The translations under genes and the position numbers were made by a program. A DNA stretch of 19,993 nucleotides from an uncultured beta proteobacterium (GTDB lineage: Bacteria; Pseudomonadota; Gammaproteobacteria; Burkholderiales; Burkholderiaceae_C). Where the stretch lies: assembly GCA_903886165.1 (NCBI GenBank), contig CAISLL010000120.1:1-19993 (forward strand). Reading direction: 5' to 3'. Shown piece after piece: positions 1 through 7,975 of the stretch; the first letter of the stretch is position 1, and every line of letters begins with the position of its first letter. The notes under the pieces were generated by a model that saw nothing but the letters and a program-made list of their open reading frames with translations, searched no databases and was not told the DNA's origin.

Positions 1-1063
1 CCACCAGCGCCTGGGTTTCGCCACGGGTGAACAAGGCCGAGCCGTGCGTGCGTGGCAACACGCTGTTGCGGATTTCAATCGGGCGCACCGTGCGTGTATC
101 ACGGCCGTCAATGCGGGGCTCGCCGGACAGAATCTGACCACGCACCAAACGCGCTTCAATGTCAAACAGCATGCTTTCAACCTTGACGGCATCAAACGCC
201 ACGCCATCTGCCTTCAGGCCGGCCATGACATCAGCGTAGGCCGTGCGGCATGCTTGCGTGCGGGCTTGCTTGTTGCGGATTTGGTAAGCCGCAGCCAACT
301 TGTCATTGGCCAAAGCACCCACCTTGGCAATCAGGACTTCGTCAGGCGCTGGCGCTTGCCAGTCCCAGACCGGTTTGCCCGCGTCACGCACGAGTTCGTG
401 AATGGCGTTGATGGCAATCGCGCCTTGGGTGTGGCCAAACACCACGGCCCCCAGCATCACGTCTTCAGGCAACTGGTCGGCCTCTGACTCCACCATCAGC
501 ACCGCGGCTTCAGTGCCAGCCACCACCAGATCGAGCTGGCTGTTTTTCAACTGGGTTTGACCCGGGTTAAGCACGTATTCACCATTGATGTACCCCACGC
601 GGGCGGCACCAATCGGGCCATTGAACGGGATGCCGCTGATAGACAAGGCAGCGCTGGTGGCGATCATGGACGCGATGTCTGCCTGCACTTCAGGGTTCAA
701 GCTCACCACGTGGACGATGACCTGAACTTCGTTATAGAAGCCTTCGGGAAACAGCGGACGAATCGGGCGATCAATCAGGCGGCAAGTCAGAGTCTCCAGT
801 TCGCTGGGACGGCCTTCACGCTTGAAGAAGCTGCCGGGAATCTTGCCGGCAGCGTAGGATTTCTCCGAGTAGTCCACCGTCAGGGGAAAAAAGTCCTGAC
901 CAGCCTTGGAGTCGGTCTTGCCCACCACGGTGGCCAGCACCACAGTGCCGTCCATGTCGAGCAGCACTGCACCGGTGGCCTGGCGAGCAATTTCGCCGGT
1001 TTCCATGGTCACCGTGTGTTGACCCCATTGGAACGTTTTTGTTACTTTGTTGAACATTGTCAT
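1..1063 (-). CDS. pnp: Polyribonucleotide nucleotidyltransferase (PNPase), 5' part only
   Basis: PNPase degrades RNA 3' to 5' by phosphorolysis and works in the cytoplasm, often within the RNA degradosome. About 354 N-terminal residues are present and the frame is open to the window edge. The translation begins MTMFNKVTKTFQWG and carries family blocks such as DFFPLTVDYSEK, GKIPGSFFKREGRPSE, RLIDRPIRPLFPEGF and SGIPFNGPIGAARVGYI (first RNase PH-like domain), then the helical linker and GEPRIDGRDTRTVRPI, where the second RNase PH-like domain starts. The KH and S1 domains lie outside the window. The ATG at 1063 is chosen because AGGAG sits six bases upstream; the next ATG, two codons in, is too far from it. 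It follows rpsO on the same strand, the classic rpsO-pnp order, with a terminator and a folded leader between them. Identification is secure. Confidence 0.96.
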   Translation of the reverse strand, partial: MTMFNKVTKTFQWGQHTVTMETGEIARQATGAVLLDMDGTVVLATVVGKTDSKAGQDFFPLTVDYSEKSYAAGKIPGSFFKREGRPSELETLTCRLIDRPIRPLFPEGFYNEVQVIVHVVSLNPEVQADIASMIATSAALSISGIPFNGPIGAARVGYINGEYVLNPGQTQLKNSQLDLVVAGTEAAVLMVESEADQLPEDVMLGAVVFGHTQGAIAINAIHELVRDAGKPVWDWQAPAPDEVLIAKVGALANDKLAAAYQIRNKQARTQACRTAYADVMAGLKADGVAFDAVKVESMLFDIEARLVRGQILSGEPRIDGRDTRTVRPIEIRNSVLPRTHGSALFTRGETQALV

Positions 1064-1133
1064 ATTTTTCTCCTGTGAATTTGGGGGATGCAGGCCACCC
1101 CGCCAGAGCCCGGAAGCCGCAACACAGAACACG

Positions 1134-1187
1134 ATGCCATTCCAGAGCCGCACCCCAAATTGGGATCACAGGGCTTTGGAATGACAC
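1134..1187 (-). promoter_or_regulatory. Long hairpin in the pnp 5' leader
   Basis: On the minus-strand transcript the arm at 1187-1176 pairs with 1134-1145 and continues to 1172/1149. This gives a stem of about 16 base pairs with one mismatch and two G-U wobbles. A small CCCA/TGGG hairpin sits in the apical loop. It lies between the rpsO terminator and the pnp start. In E. coli an RNase III-cut stem-loop in the pnp leader mediates PNPase autorepression. An equivalent role here is inferred from position and shape, not shown. Confidence 0.5.
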
Positions 1188-1227
1188 AGCTTCGCTCCGT
1201 TTTTGCCGCTTACGCGTAAACCGAAGT

Positions 1228-1260
1228 AAAAAAAGCCTGAGCTAGTGACCTAACTCAGGC
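1228..1260 (-). terminator. Rho-independent terminator after rpsO
   Basis: Read on the minus strand, arms at 1260-1250 and 1245-1235 (core GCCTGAG/CTCAGGC) form an 11-bp stem with one G-U pair and a GTCA tetraloop, followed at once by seven T residues (1234-1228). It lies 24 bases past the rpsO stop codon. Some readthrough, or a separate promoter, must supply pnp transcripts. Confidence 0.9.
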
Positions 1261-1284
1261 GTTCATCATTCATTTATCAACCAA

Positions 1285-1551
1285 TTACTTGCGCAGGCCC
1301 AGCTTGGTGATCAAGGCCACATAACGGTTTGCATCCTTGGACTTGAGGTAGTCAAGCAGTTTGCGGCGACGGCTCACCATGCGCAGCAGGCCACGGCGAC
1401 CGTGGTGGTCTTTGGCGTGTGTCTTGAAGTGTGGTGTGAGTTCGTTGATGCGAGCGGTAAGCAGGGCCACCTGAACTTCGGGGCTACCGGTGTCACCGGC
1501 TTGACGTGCGTTGTCCTTGACGACAGCGGCTTTGATACTGGATGCGATCAT
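1285..1551 (-). CDS. rpsO: 30S ribosomal protein S15
   Basis: The 88-residue product is full length for S15, a primary 16S rRNA-binding protein of the small-subunit platform. Diagnostic blocks are GDTGSPEVQVALLTARI near residues 19-35, THAKDHHGRRGLLRMVSRRR near 44-63, LLDYLK and the C-terminal ITKLGLRK. The H-D-H-H-x-R-R segment is part of the known rRNA-contact surface. An AGGA Shine-Dalgarno motif lies eight bases before the ATG. A TATAAT box upstream and a strong terminator downstream make it an independent transcription unit, while its position before pnp is conserved in many proteobacteria. Identification is secure. Confidence 0.98.
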   Translation of the reverse strand: MIASSIKAAVVKDNARQAGDTGSPEVQVALLTARINELTPHFKTHAKDHHGRRGLLRMVSRRRKLLDYLKSKDANRYVALITKLGLRK

Positions 1552-1634
1552 GCTTGTTTTCCTGTGGATGTAGAACTTGCGACAGGCGCTGGAACTGCAC
1601 CTGACGTGCTTGTCTGCGATATGCAGAGCCGCTG

Positions 1635-1663
1635 ATTATAGCGCGCAAGCAAATCCGAGGAAG
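1635..1663 (-). promoter_or_regulatory. Probable rpsO promoter
   Basis: A perfect TATAAT lies on the minus strand at 1640-1635, in the gap between the tsaD stop codon and rpsO, about 85 bases before the rpsO ATG. No good TTGACA-like -35 box is seen at 16-18 bases; the best candidates (such as TTCCTC) are poor. The call rests on the -10 box and on position. Confidence 0.5.
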
Positions 1664-1664
1664 A

Positions 1665-2741
1665 TCACGCCGTTACCTGGATCAAATCGAGTGGCCAGCG
1701 TGGCCTGACATCAAAGGCGTACGCCTTGCTGGCAGCCTGGATCCCCGATTGCAGACGCATGGCAGCGGCCATGGCAATCATGGCGCCGTTGTCAGTGCAC
1801 AAAAGCAATTCAGGGTAATGCACCCGAACACCGCGCTTGGCGGACTCGGCATTGAGTTGAGTACGCAAGCTTGCATTGGCACCCACGCCACCCGCCACCA
1901 CCAGGCGTTTGAGCTGAGTTTCTTGCAAGGCCACCAGTGACTTCTTAACCAGCACCTCCACAATCGCCGCCTGGGTTGACGCCGCCAAGTCTGCCAGCAC
2001 GTCATCCGGCAATGCCTCGACCGCACAGCCCTGGGCCAAACCGAGCTTTTTGGCCTGCATCATCACCGCCGTTTTCAGCCCGGCAAAGGAAAAGTCCAGA
2101 TTGTCGCTTTGCAGCAACGGGCGCGGCAGCTTGTAGGCCAGCGGGTTGCCGGCTTCGGCCAACCTGGCCAAGGCCGGGCCTCCAGGGTAGCCCAGACCGA
2201 GCAGCTTGGCCGACTTGTCAAACGCCTCACCGGCAGCGTCGTCAATGGTTTCACCCAGGATCTGGTAACGCCCTACCCCATCGACCCGCATCAGCTGCGT
2301 GTGCCCGCCCGACACCAGCAAAGCCACAAATGGAAATTTGGGTGGGTCAGCACTCAAAAATGGTGACAGCAAATGCCCCTCTAGGTGGTGCACACCCAAC
2401 ACCGGCTTTTGCAATGACGCACCCAGCGCACAAGCCACACCGGAGCCCACCAACAACGCACCCGCCAGACCGGGGCCACGGGTAAAAGCCACCACATCCA
2501 GATCTTTCAACGTGCGGCTTGATTCTGCCAACACCTGTTGCGTCAATGGCAGCACCCGACGAATATGGTCGCGGCTGGCCAACTCAGGCACCACGCCGCC
2601 ATAGGCCTGGTGCATCTCAATCTGGCTGTGCAGCGCATGCGCCAGCAGCGTTGGCACGCCTTGGCCGCTCACCTGCACCAACGCTACCCCGGTTTCATCA
2701 CACGAGGACTCGATACCCAACACACAAAAATTCTTCACCAT
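1665..2741 (-). CDS. tsaD: tRNA N6-adenosine threonylcarbamoyltransferase TsaD
   Basis: TsaD (Kae1/Gcp family) transfers threonylcarbamoyl from TC-AMP to A37 of ANN-decoding tRNAs, forming t6A with TsaB and TsaE in the cytoplasm. The product is 358 residues with this start, the normal size. Visible motifs are VLGIESSCDETG near residues 7-18 (ASKHA nucleotide fold), GVVPELASRDH, VHHLEGH with the metal-binding His119 and His123, VSGGHTQL, FSFAGLKTAV and VAGGVGANASLR. The start at 2741 is chosen because family members begin just before the LGIESSCDET motif; a longer frame from 2798 would add 19 unrelated residues. No clear Shine-Dalgarno motif precedes it. It begins only 19 bases after the TetR-family gene, so it may be translated from that gene's transcript. 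Confidence 0.97.
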   Translation of the reverse strand: MVKNFCVLGIESSCDETGVALVQVSGQGVPTLLAHALHSQIEMHQAYGGVVPELASRDHIRRVLPLTQQVLAESSRTLKDLDVVAFTRGPGLAGALLVGSGVACALGASLQKPVLGVHHLEGHLLSPFLSADPPKFPFVALLVSGGHTQLMRVDGVGRYQILGETIDDAAGEAFDKSAKLLGLGYPGGPALARLAEAGNPLAYKLPRPLLQSDNLDFSFAGLKTAVMMQAKKLGLAQGCAVEALPDDVLADLAASTQAAIVEVLVKKSLVALQETQLKRLVVAGGVGANASLRTQLNAESAKRGVRVHYPELLLCTDNGAMIAMAAAMRLQSGIQAASKAYAFDVRPRWPLDLIQVTA

Positions 2742-2760
2742 AAGCAACAAGTTTAGGTGA

Positions 2761-3381
2761 TCAAAGCCGCAAGCCGAGCCCGGCCAGATACGTGCCAATC
2801 GCCGCCTGGGACACCTCCACCAATTTGAATGCAGACGGGTTCAACACCCAGGTGTGAATCAGTCCAACCATCAGCGCATGCAGACCGGGCGCAGCCATGG
2901 CCACGGGCACGGGCAGCGTGATGGCGCGCCGGGCGGCGGCTTCTTCCAGGCTGCGCTGCATCTGGCGGATGCCATCCTCGCAGCACAACACATGCCTTTG
3001 CTTGACGGCCAGCAACTCGTCAACGTATTCGACCTTCAGGGTGGCCACCTCAAAAATGGCACGAGTGCGCGCGTCAGATTCAATGCTGGCCATGGTCTGC
3101 AACATGGCGCGTTCCAGTTCAACCAGCGGATCTTGCGCCGCATCGTGGCCGATCTGCTGCATGGTTTGTTCCATTGGCAAGATGGCACTGTCCATCATGG
3201 CATTGAACAATTCTGCCTTGTTTTTAAAATGCCAATAAATTGCCCCGCGCGTCACCCCGGCCGCCTGAGCGATGTCCTGCAACGACGTGCGCGAAACCCC
3301 TTTTTCAGCAAACACGCGCTGCGCTGCCTCCAGCAACTGGTGACGGGTTTCTTCGGCATCTTCTTTGGTACGACGGGGCAT
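2761..3381 (-). CDS. TetR/AcrR-family repressor of the adjacent RND efflux operon
   Basis: This 206-residue protein resembles AcrR, TtgR and MexR-type TetR repressors of RND pumps. The N-terminus, PRRTKEDAEETRHQLLEAA, aligns with the AcrR/TtgR start. The helix-turn-helix follows at about residues 29-50 (SLQDIAQAAGVTRGAIYWHF). The rest is the variable ligand-binding and dimerisation domain, with the AcrR-like segment ALMVGLIHTWVLNP near the C-terminus. I chose the ATG at 3381 over one six codons upstream because family members begin there. It is divergent from the efflux genes across an intergenic palindrome, the usual arrangement for a local repressor that also controls itself and is released by pump substrates. 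The inducer cannot be read from the sequence. tsaD follows 19 bases downstream on the same strand. Confidence 0.88.
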   Translation of the reverse strand: MPRRTKEDAEETRHQLLEAAQRVFAEKGVSRTSLQDIAQAAGVTRGAIYWHFKNKAELFNAMMDSAILPMEQTMQQIGHDAAQDPLVELERAMLQTMASIESDARTRAIFEVATLKVEYVDELLAVKQRHVLCCEDGIRQMQRSLEEAAARRAITLPVPVAMAAPGLHALMVGLIHTWVLNPSAFKLVEVSQAAIGTYLAGLGLRL

Positions 3382-3408
3382 GGCGCGTTCTACTGGCATA
3401 GCCGTTAA

Positions 3409-3432
3409 TATACATTCGTCATTGTATGTATA
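3409..3432. promoter_or_regulatory. AcrR/TtgR-like operator with overlapping divergent -10 boxes
   Basis: Inverted repeats TATACATTC (3409-3417) and GTATGTATA (3424-3432) match at eight of nine positions around a 6-base spacer. The site lies between the divergent repressor and efflux genes. From memory, bases 3412-3430 closely match the E. coli AcrR operator half containing ATGTATGTA. TATACT at 3429-3434 on the plus strand and TATATT at 3412-3407 on the minus strand could serve as the two -10 boxes, so bound repressor would block both directions. Neither has a good -35 box. Confidence 0.7.
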
Positions 3433-3508
3433 CTTCAGAAAAAATCAAACTTCAATTTTTGCCCGGCAGAAGCCCACCACGGGGTGTCTGCTTTTTCAGG
3501 ACTCCGCC

Positions 3509-4807
3509 ATGCTGCGCCTCTGCACACAAGACACCACGCAAAGCCTTGACCATTTCGCTTCACGCCACCACCACTGGACAGCCAGCGCGCTGGCACTAAA
3601 CCTGCTGCTGGCGGCCTGTGGCCAGAGCAGCCCACCTGCAGCCGCTCCCGGCGGCCCGGGTGGTACGCCCTCACGTGCTGAAGTCGGCGTTGTCACGGTC
3701 AAAACCGGCGACGTGAGCCTGGTCACAGAGCTACCGGGGCGAGTGGAAGCCTCACGCGTGGCGCAGGTGCGGGCGCGCGCCGCCGGCATTGTGCAAAAAC
3801 GCCTGTTTGTCGAAGGCAGCACGGTGCGTGCCGGCCAGGCACTGTTTCAAATTGATGCCAGCCCTTACCAAGCCACATTGGCCAGTGCACAGGCAACTGT
3901 TGCCAAAACCGAAGCCAACCTGATGCAGGCCAGTGCACAAGCCGAACGGTTCAAACCGCTGATTGAAGCCAAAGCCATCAGCCAGCAGGAATTTGTCAAC
4001 GCCCAGGCCGCCCAAAAGCTGGCTGAAGCCGACGTGGCCGTGGCCCGCGCCGCAGTGCAAATTGCCCGCATCAACCTCGGCTACGCCGCCATCACGGCCC
4101 CCATCAGCGGCCGCATCGGCCGTGCACTGGTCACCGAAGGCGCCCTGGTTGGCCAGGGGGAGGCCACACCGATGGCCGTGATTCAGCAGACCGACCCGGT
4201 GTACGTCAACTTTACCCAATCCGCCTCTGAAGTCATGAAGCTGCGCAGCGCCCTGGAATCTGGCCAGCTCAAACGTGCCGGCGCTCAGGCGGCCAGCGTG
4301 CGGGTGCTGCTGGAAGATGGCACCGAGTACACCAAGGCAGGCAAGTTGCTGTTTTCGGACCTGACAGTGGACGCCACCAGCGGCCAGATCACCCTGCGCG
4401 CAGAAGTGCCCAACCCGGCGGGCACCCTGTTGCCAGGCCTGTTTGTGCGGGTGCGCCTGGAACAGGCCCAGGTCAGCAACGCAATCACCCTGCCGCAGCA
4501 GGCAGTGACGCGTTCACCCCAAGGCGACTCGGTGATGGTGGTGGGTGCTGACGGCAAAGTGGCCCCACGCCCGGTCAAGGTTGGCTCACAGCAACGCGGC
4601 CAATGGGTGATTCTGGATGGCCTGCAAAGCGGCGACCAGGTGATGGTGGATGGTTTCCAGAAACTGCGCGGTGGTGCCCCGGTGAAACCAGTCCCGTGGC
4701 AAGCGCCTGGCAGCGCACCCGCCAACGCTGGCAGCGCACCCAATGCGGCTGCCTCTGCGCCAACATCACCCGCATCGGCTACCTCAGCCACCAGCGCAGC
4801 GCGTTAA
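3509..4807 (+). CDS. RND efflux periplasmic adaptor lipoprotein (AcrA/MexA/TtgA-like)
   Basis: The membrane fusion subunit bridges the inner-membrane pump and the outer-membrane channel. The product is 432 residues from ATG 3509, preceded by CAGGA at seven bases. A hydrophobic stretch ends in the lipobox LAAC, with lipidation expected at Cys37; the polar segment before it (about 23 residues) is longer than usual. Then come the barrel-sandwich half GRVEASRVAQVRARAAGIV, the alpha-hairpin (about 120-190), the second lipoyl half YAAITAPISGRIGRALVTEG and the beta-barrel with LLPGLFVRVRLE. The last 40 residues are an Ala/Ser/Pro-rich tail with a short repeat, longer than typical AcrA. The stop lies 12 bases before the pump gene, so the two are surely cotranscribed. 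The operator upstream suggests control by the divergent repressor. Confidence 0.94.
   Translation: MLRLCTQDTTQSLDHFASRHHHWTASALALNLLLAACGQSSPPAAAPGGPGGTPSRAEVGVVTVKTGDVSLVTELPGRVEASRVAQVRARAAGIVQKRLFVEGSTVRAGQALFQIDASPYQATLASAQATVAKTEANLMQASAQAERFKPLIEAKAISQQEFVNAQAAQKLAEADVAVARAAVQIARINLGYAAITAPISGRIGRALVTEGALVGQGEATPMAVIQQTDPVYVNFTQSASEVMKLRSALESGQLKRAGAQAASVRVLLEDGTEYTKAGKLLFSDLTVDATSGQITLRAEVPNPAGTLLPGLFVRVRLEQAQVSNAITLPQQAVTRSPQGDSVMVVGADGKVAPRPVKVGSQQRGQWVILDGLQSGDQVMVDGFQKLRGGAPVKPVPWQAPGSAPANAGSAPNAAASAPTSPASATSATSAAR
4707..4741 (+). repeat. 14-bp direct repeat in the adaptor C-terminal tail
   Basis: CTGGCAGCGCACCC occurs at 4707-4720 and again at 4728-4741, a 21-bp period encoding a seven-residue repeat of the GSAP type. 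It lies in the disordered Ala/Ser/Pro tail of the adaptor and could vary in copy number by slippage. Confidence 0.75.
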
Positions 4808-4819
4808 GAAAGCACTGCC

Positions 4820-7800
4820 ATGGCTAAATTCTTCATTGACCGGCCCATCTTTGCGTGGGTCATTGCACTGTTCATCATCGTGATGGGCTCGGTGGCCATC
4901 ACCCAGTTGCCGATTGCCCAGTACCCGCCGGTGGCGCCGCCTTCCATCGTGATCTCGGCCAGCTACCCCGGCGCCTCGGCACAAACGCTGGAAGACAGCG
5001 TGTTGTCCATCGTCGAGCAGGAAATGAATGGCTCGCCCGGCCTGATCTACATGGAATCGGTGGCGCAAGCCAATGGCACCGGCAGCATCACGCTGAGCTT
5101 TCAGCCTGGCAGCAACGCCGATCTGGCGCAGGTGGATGTGCAAAACCGACTCAGTCGCGCCAGCCCGCGGCTGCCCTCGGCCGTGACACAACAAGGCGTG
5201 CGGGTGGACAAGGCGCGCAGCAACTTCTTGCTATTTGCCATTCTCTCCAGCGACGATCCCAAGCTGGACCCGGTGGCGCTGGGGGACTATGCCTCACGCA
5301 GCATCCTGCCTGAACTGCAACGCCTGCCCGGCGTCGGTCAAGCCCAGCTGTTTGGCACCGAACGCGCGATGCGCATCTGGATTGACCCAGCCAAACTGCA
5401 GGGCTACAACCTGTCGGCAAGTGATGTCACCGCCGCCATTCGCGCCCAAAACGCCCAGGTCTCGGCGGGTGAAATTGGCAGCCTGCCCAACGTGGCTGGC
5501 CAGGGCATCGCCGCCACCGTGGTGGTCAGCGGCCAACTCTCCAGCGTGGCGCAGTTTGGCAACGTGGTACTGCGCGCGAACACTGACGGCTCCAGCGTGC
5601 GCCTCAAGGATGTGGCACGCATTGAACTCGGGGCCCAGACCTACGCGACATCGGCCCGGCTCAATGGCAAACCCTCCACCGGCATTGGTGTGCAACTCTC
5701 CCCCAGCGGCAACGCACTGGCCACGGCCAAAGCGGTGCGCACCCGGATGGCCGAGCTGGAAAAATTCTTCCCCCAGGGCATGACCTGGGAGATCCCGTAC
5801 GACAGCTCGCGCTTTATTGAAACCTCGTTGCGCCAGGTGGCGGAGACCTTGCTCGAAGCCATTGTGCTGGTGTTTTTGGTGATGTTCCTGTTCTTGCAAA
5901 ACTGGCGTTACACCCTGATCCCCACGCTGGTGGTACCGGTGGCGCTGCTGGGCACCTTTGCCACGTTGTTGGCGTTGGGCTTTTCAATCAACGTGCTGAC
6001 CATGTTTGCCATGGTGCTGGTGATCGGCATTGTGGTCGACGATGCCATTGTGGTGGTGGAAAACGTCGAGCGCATCATGAGCGAGGAAGGCCTGTCACCA
6101 CTGGACGCCACGCGCAAGGCGATGGGGCAAATCTCGGGCGCCATCATTGGTGTGACGGTTGTGCTGATCTCGGTGTTTGTGCCACTGGCGTTTTTCAGCG
6201 GTTCCATTGGCAACATTTACCGCCAGTTTGCCACCGTGATGGGGGTGTCGATTGCGTTCTCGGCGTTTCTGGCGCTGTCACTCACACCGGCCTTGTGTGC
6301 CACCCTGCTGAAGCCGGTGGAAGCCGGGCACCACCATGCCAAGAGCGGTTTTTTCGGCTGGTTCAACCGGGGCTTTGCCAAAACCGCCAAAACCTATGAA
6401 GGTGGCGTGGCAAAAATGCTGCCGCATGCCGCGCGTTACCTGGTGATCTACCTGGCCATTGTGGCGGGTGCCGGCTGGATGTACAAAGGCCTGCCGACCT
6501 CGTTCCTGCCCAATGAAGACCAGGGCACGATGCTGGTGAACGTGCAACTGCCACCCGGCGCCACGCGTGAACGCACGCTGCACGTGATGCAGCAGGTGGA
6601 AGGTTTCCTGCTCAAACAACCCGAGGTGCAGGGCATGGTCAGTGTGCTGGGCTTCAGCTTCTCGGGACAGGGCCAAAACGCCGCGCTGGCGTTTGTCACG
6701 CTCAAGCACTGGTCTGAACGCAGCGGGGCTGGCAGTTCAGCCCAAGCCGTGGCTGGGCGGGCCTTTGGCGCGTTGAGCGGCATTCGTGATGCCTTCATCT
6801 TCCCGCTGAGCCCGCCGCCTATTCCTGAACTCGGCGCATCGAGCGGCTTCAGTTTCCGCTTGCAGGACCGCGCCGGATTGGGACACGACGCCTTGCTGGC
6901 CGCGCGCAACCAGTTGCTTGGCATGGCCGCCAAAAGCAAGGTGCTGGCCCAGGTGCGCCCGGATGGTCTGGAAGACGCACCGCAACTGCAACTGGACATT
7001 GACCGTGACAAGGCCAGCGCGCTGGGGGTGGGCTTTGAGACCCTGAACGCCACCATCTCGACCGCGTTGGGCTCGGCTTACGCCAACGACTTTCCCAACA
7101 ATGGCCGCCTGCAGCGGGTGGTGGTGCAAGCCGATGCACCCGCGCGCATGCAGCCTGATGATTTGCTGAAGCTCAATGTGCCCAACAACAAGGGCCAAAT
7201 GGTGCCTATGTCCGCTTTCGCCAGTACCCGCTGGGTCACCGGCGCCATGCAAACCGTGCGTTACAACGGTTACCCCGCCATGCGCATCAGCGGCAGTGCC
7301 GCACCGGGTTACAGCACCGGCGCGGCCTTGACCGAGATGGAACAGTTGGTCAGCCAATTGCCCACGGGCTTCGGGTATGAGTGGTCGGGCACCTCGCGTG
7401 AGGAAAAGCTGGCGGGCTCACAGGTCATCATCCTCTACGGCTTTGCCATTTTGTCGGTGTTCTTGTGTCTGGCAGCCCTGTATGAGAGCTGGACCATTCC
7501 GCTGTCAGTCATTCTGGTGGTGCCGCTGGGTGTGCTGGGGGTGATTGTGGCGACGCTGTTGCGCGCCTATTCGAACGACGTGTACTTTCAGGTGGGCCTG
7601 ATCACCATCATTGGTTTGTCGGCCAAAAACGCGATTTTGATCATCGAGTTTGCCAAAGACCTGCAAGCCCAGGGCAAGAGCGTGGTATCGGCGGCGCTGG
7701 AAGCTGCACACTTGCGGTTCAGGCCGATCCTGATGACCTCGATGGCCTTCACTTTGGGCGTGTTGCCACTGGCCCTGGCCTCGGGGGCGGGTTCCGCCAG

Positions 7801-7975
7801 CCAACGCGCCATTGGTACCGGGGTCATTGGCGGCATCCTGAGCGGCACCACGCTGGCCGTGCTATTTGTGCCGATCTTCTTTGTGGTGGTGCGCACGCTG
7901 TTCAAGGACAGTGCGCGCCAGCAGCAAATACATGCGGCACAAGCCGAACACATGGGAGTGCATTCGCATGAATAG
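4820..7975 (+). CDS. RND multidrug efflux pump, HAE1 family (AcrB/MexB/TtgB-like)
   Basis: This inner-membrane proton/drug antiporter captures amphiphilic substrates from periplasm and membrane as a trimer. At 1051 residues it is the usual AcrB length. It begins MAKFFIDRPIFAWVIAL (TM1), has two large periplasmic loops and twelve expected membrane segments. The TM4 proton-relay pair is Asp407-Asp408 in GIVVDDAIVVVENVER, with the same numbering as AcrB. The TM10 lysine of GLSAKNAILIIEFAKDL is Lys936, matching AcrB Lys940. No key residue is missing, so it should be active. Its specificity cannot be read safely, but the HAE1 motifs argue for multidrug rather than metal (CusA/CzcA) export. It follows the adaptor by 12 bases, and its last 8 bases overlap the channel gene. 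Confidence 0.96.
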   Translation: MAKFFIDRPIFAWVIALFIIVMGSVAITQLPIAQYPPVAPPSIVISASYPGASAQTLEDSVLSIVEQEMNGSPGLIYMESVAQANGTGSITLSFQPGSNADLAQVDVQNRLSRASPRLPSAVTQQGVRVDKARSNFLLFAILSSDDPKLDPVALGDYASRSILPELQRLPGVGQAQLFGTERAMRIWIDPAKLQGYNLSASDVTAAIRAQNAQVSAGEIGSLPNVAGQGIAATVVVSGQLSSVAQFGNVVLRANTDGSSVRLKDVARIELGAQTYATSARLNGKPSTGIGVQLSPSGNALATAKAVRTRMAELEKFFPQGMTWEIPYDSSRFIETSLRQVAETLLEAIVLVFLVMFLFLQNWRYTLIPTLVVPVALLGTFATLLALGFSINVLTMFAMVLVIGIVVDDAIVVVENVERIMSEEGLSPLDATRKAMGQISGAIIGVTVVLISVFVPLAFFSGSIGNIYRQFATVMGVSIAFSAFLALSLTPALCATLLKPVEAGHHHAKSGFFGWFNRGFAKTAKTYEGGVAKMLPHAARYLVIYLAIVAGAGWMYKGLPTSFLPNEDQGTMLVNVQLPPGATRERTLHVMQQVEGFLLKQPEVQGMVSVLGFSFSGQGQNAALAFVTLKHWSERSGAGSSAQAVAGRAFGALSGIRDAFIFPLSPPPIPELGASSGFSFRLQDRAGLGHDALLAARNQLLGMAAKSKVLAQVRPDGLEDAPQLQLDIDRDKASALGVGFETLNATISTALGSAYANDFPNNGRLQRVVVQADAPARMQPDDLLKLNVPNNKGQMVPMSAFASTRWVTGAMQTVRYNGYPAMRISGSAAPGYSTGAALTEMEQLVSQLPTGFGYEWSGTSREEKLAGSQVIILYGFAILSVFLCLAALYESWTIPLSVILVVPLGVLGVIVATLLRAYSNDVYFQVGLITIIGLSAKNAILIIEFAKDLQAQGKSVVSAALEAAHLRFRPILMTSMAFTLGVLPLALASGAGSASQRAIGTGVIGGILSGTTLAVLFVPIFFVVVRTLFKDSARQQQIHAAQAEHMGVHSHE

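Noticed and set aside
44..1078. Two plus-strand frames (147 and 173 codons) at the left edge.
   Set aside because: They are antisense shadows of pnp, which translates cleanly on the minus strand through the whole interval.
3365..3508. A 48-codon N-terminal extension of the efflux adaptor from an upstream ATG.
   Set aside because: It would overlap the repressor start and operator and place the lipoprotein signal internally; the ATG at 3509 has a ribosome site and the right distance to the lipobox.
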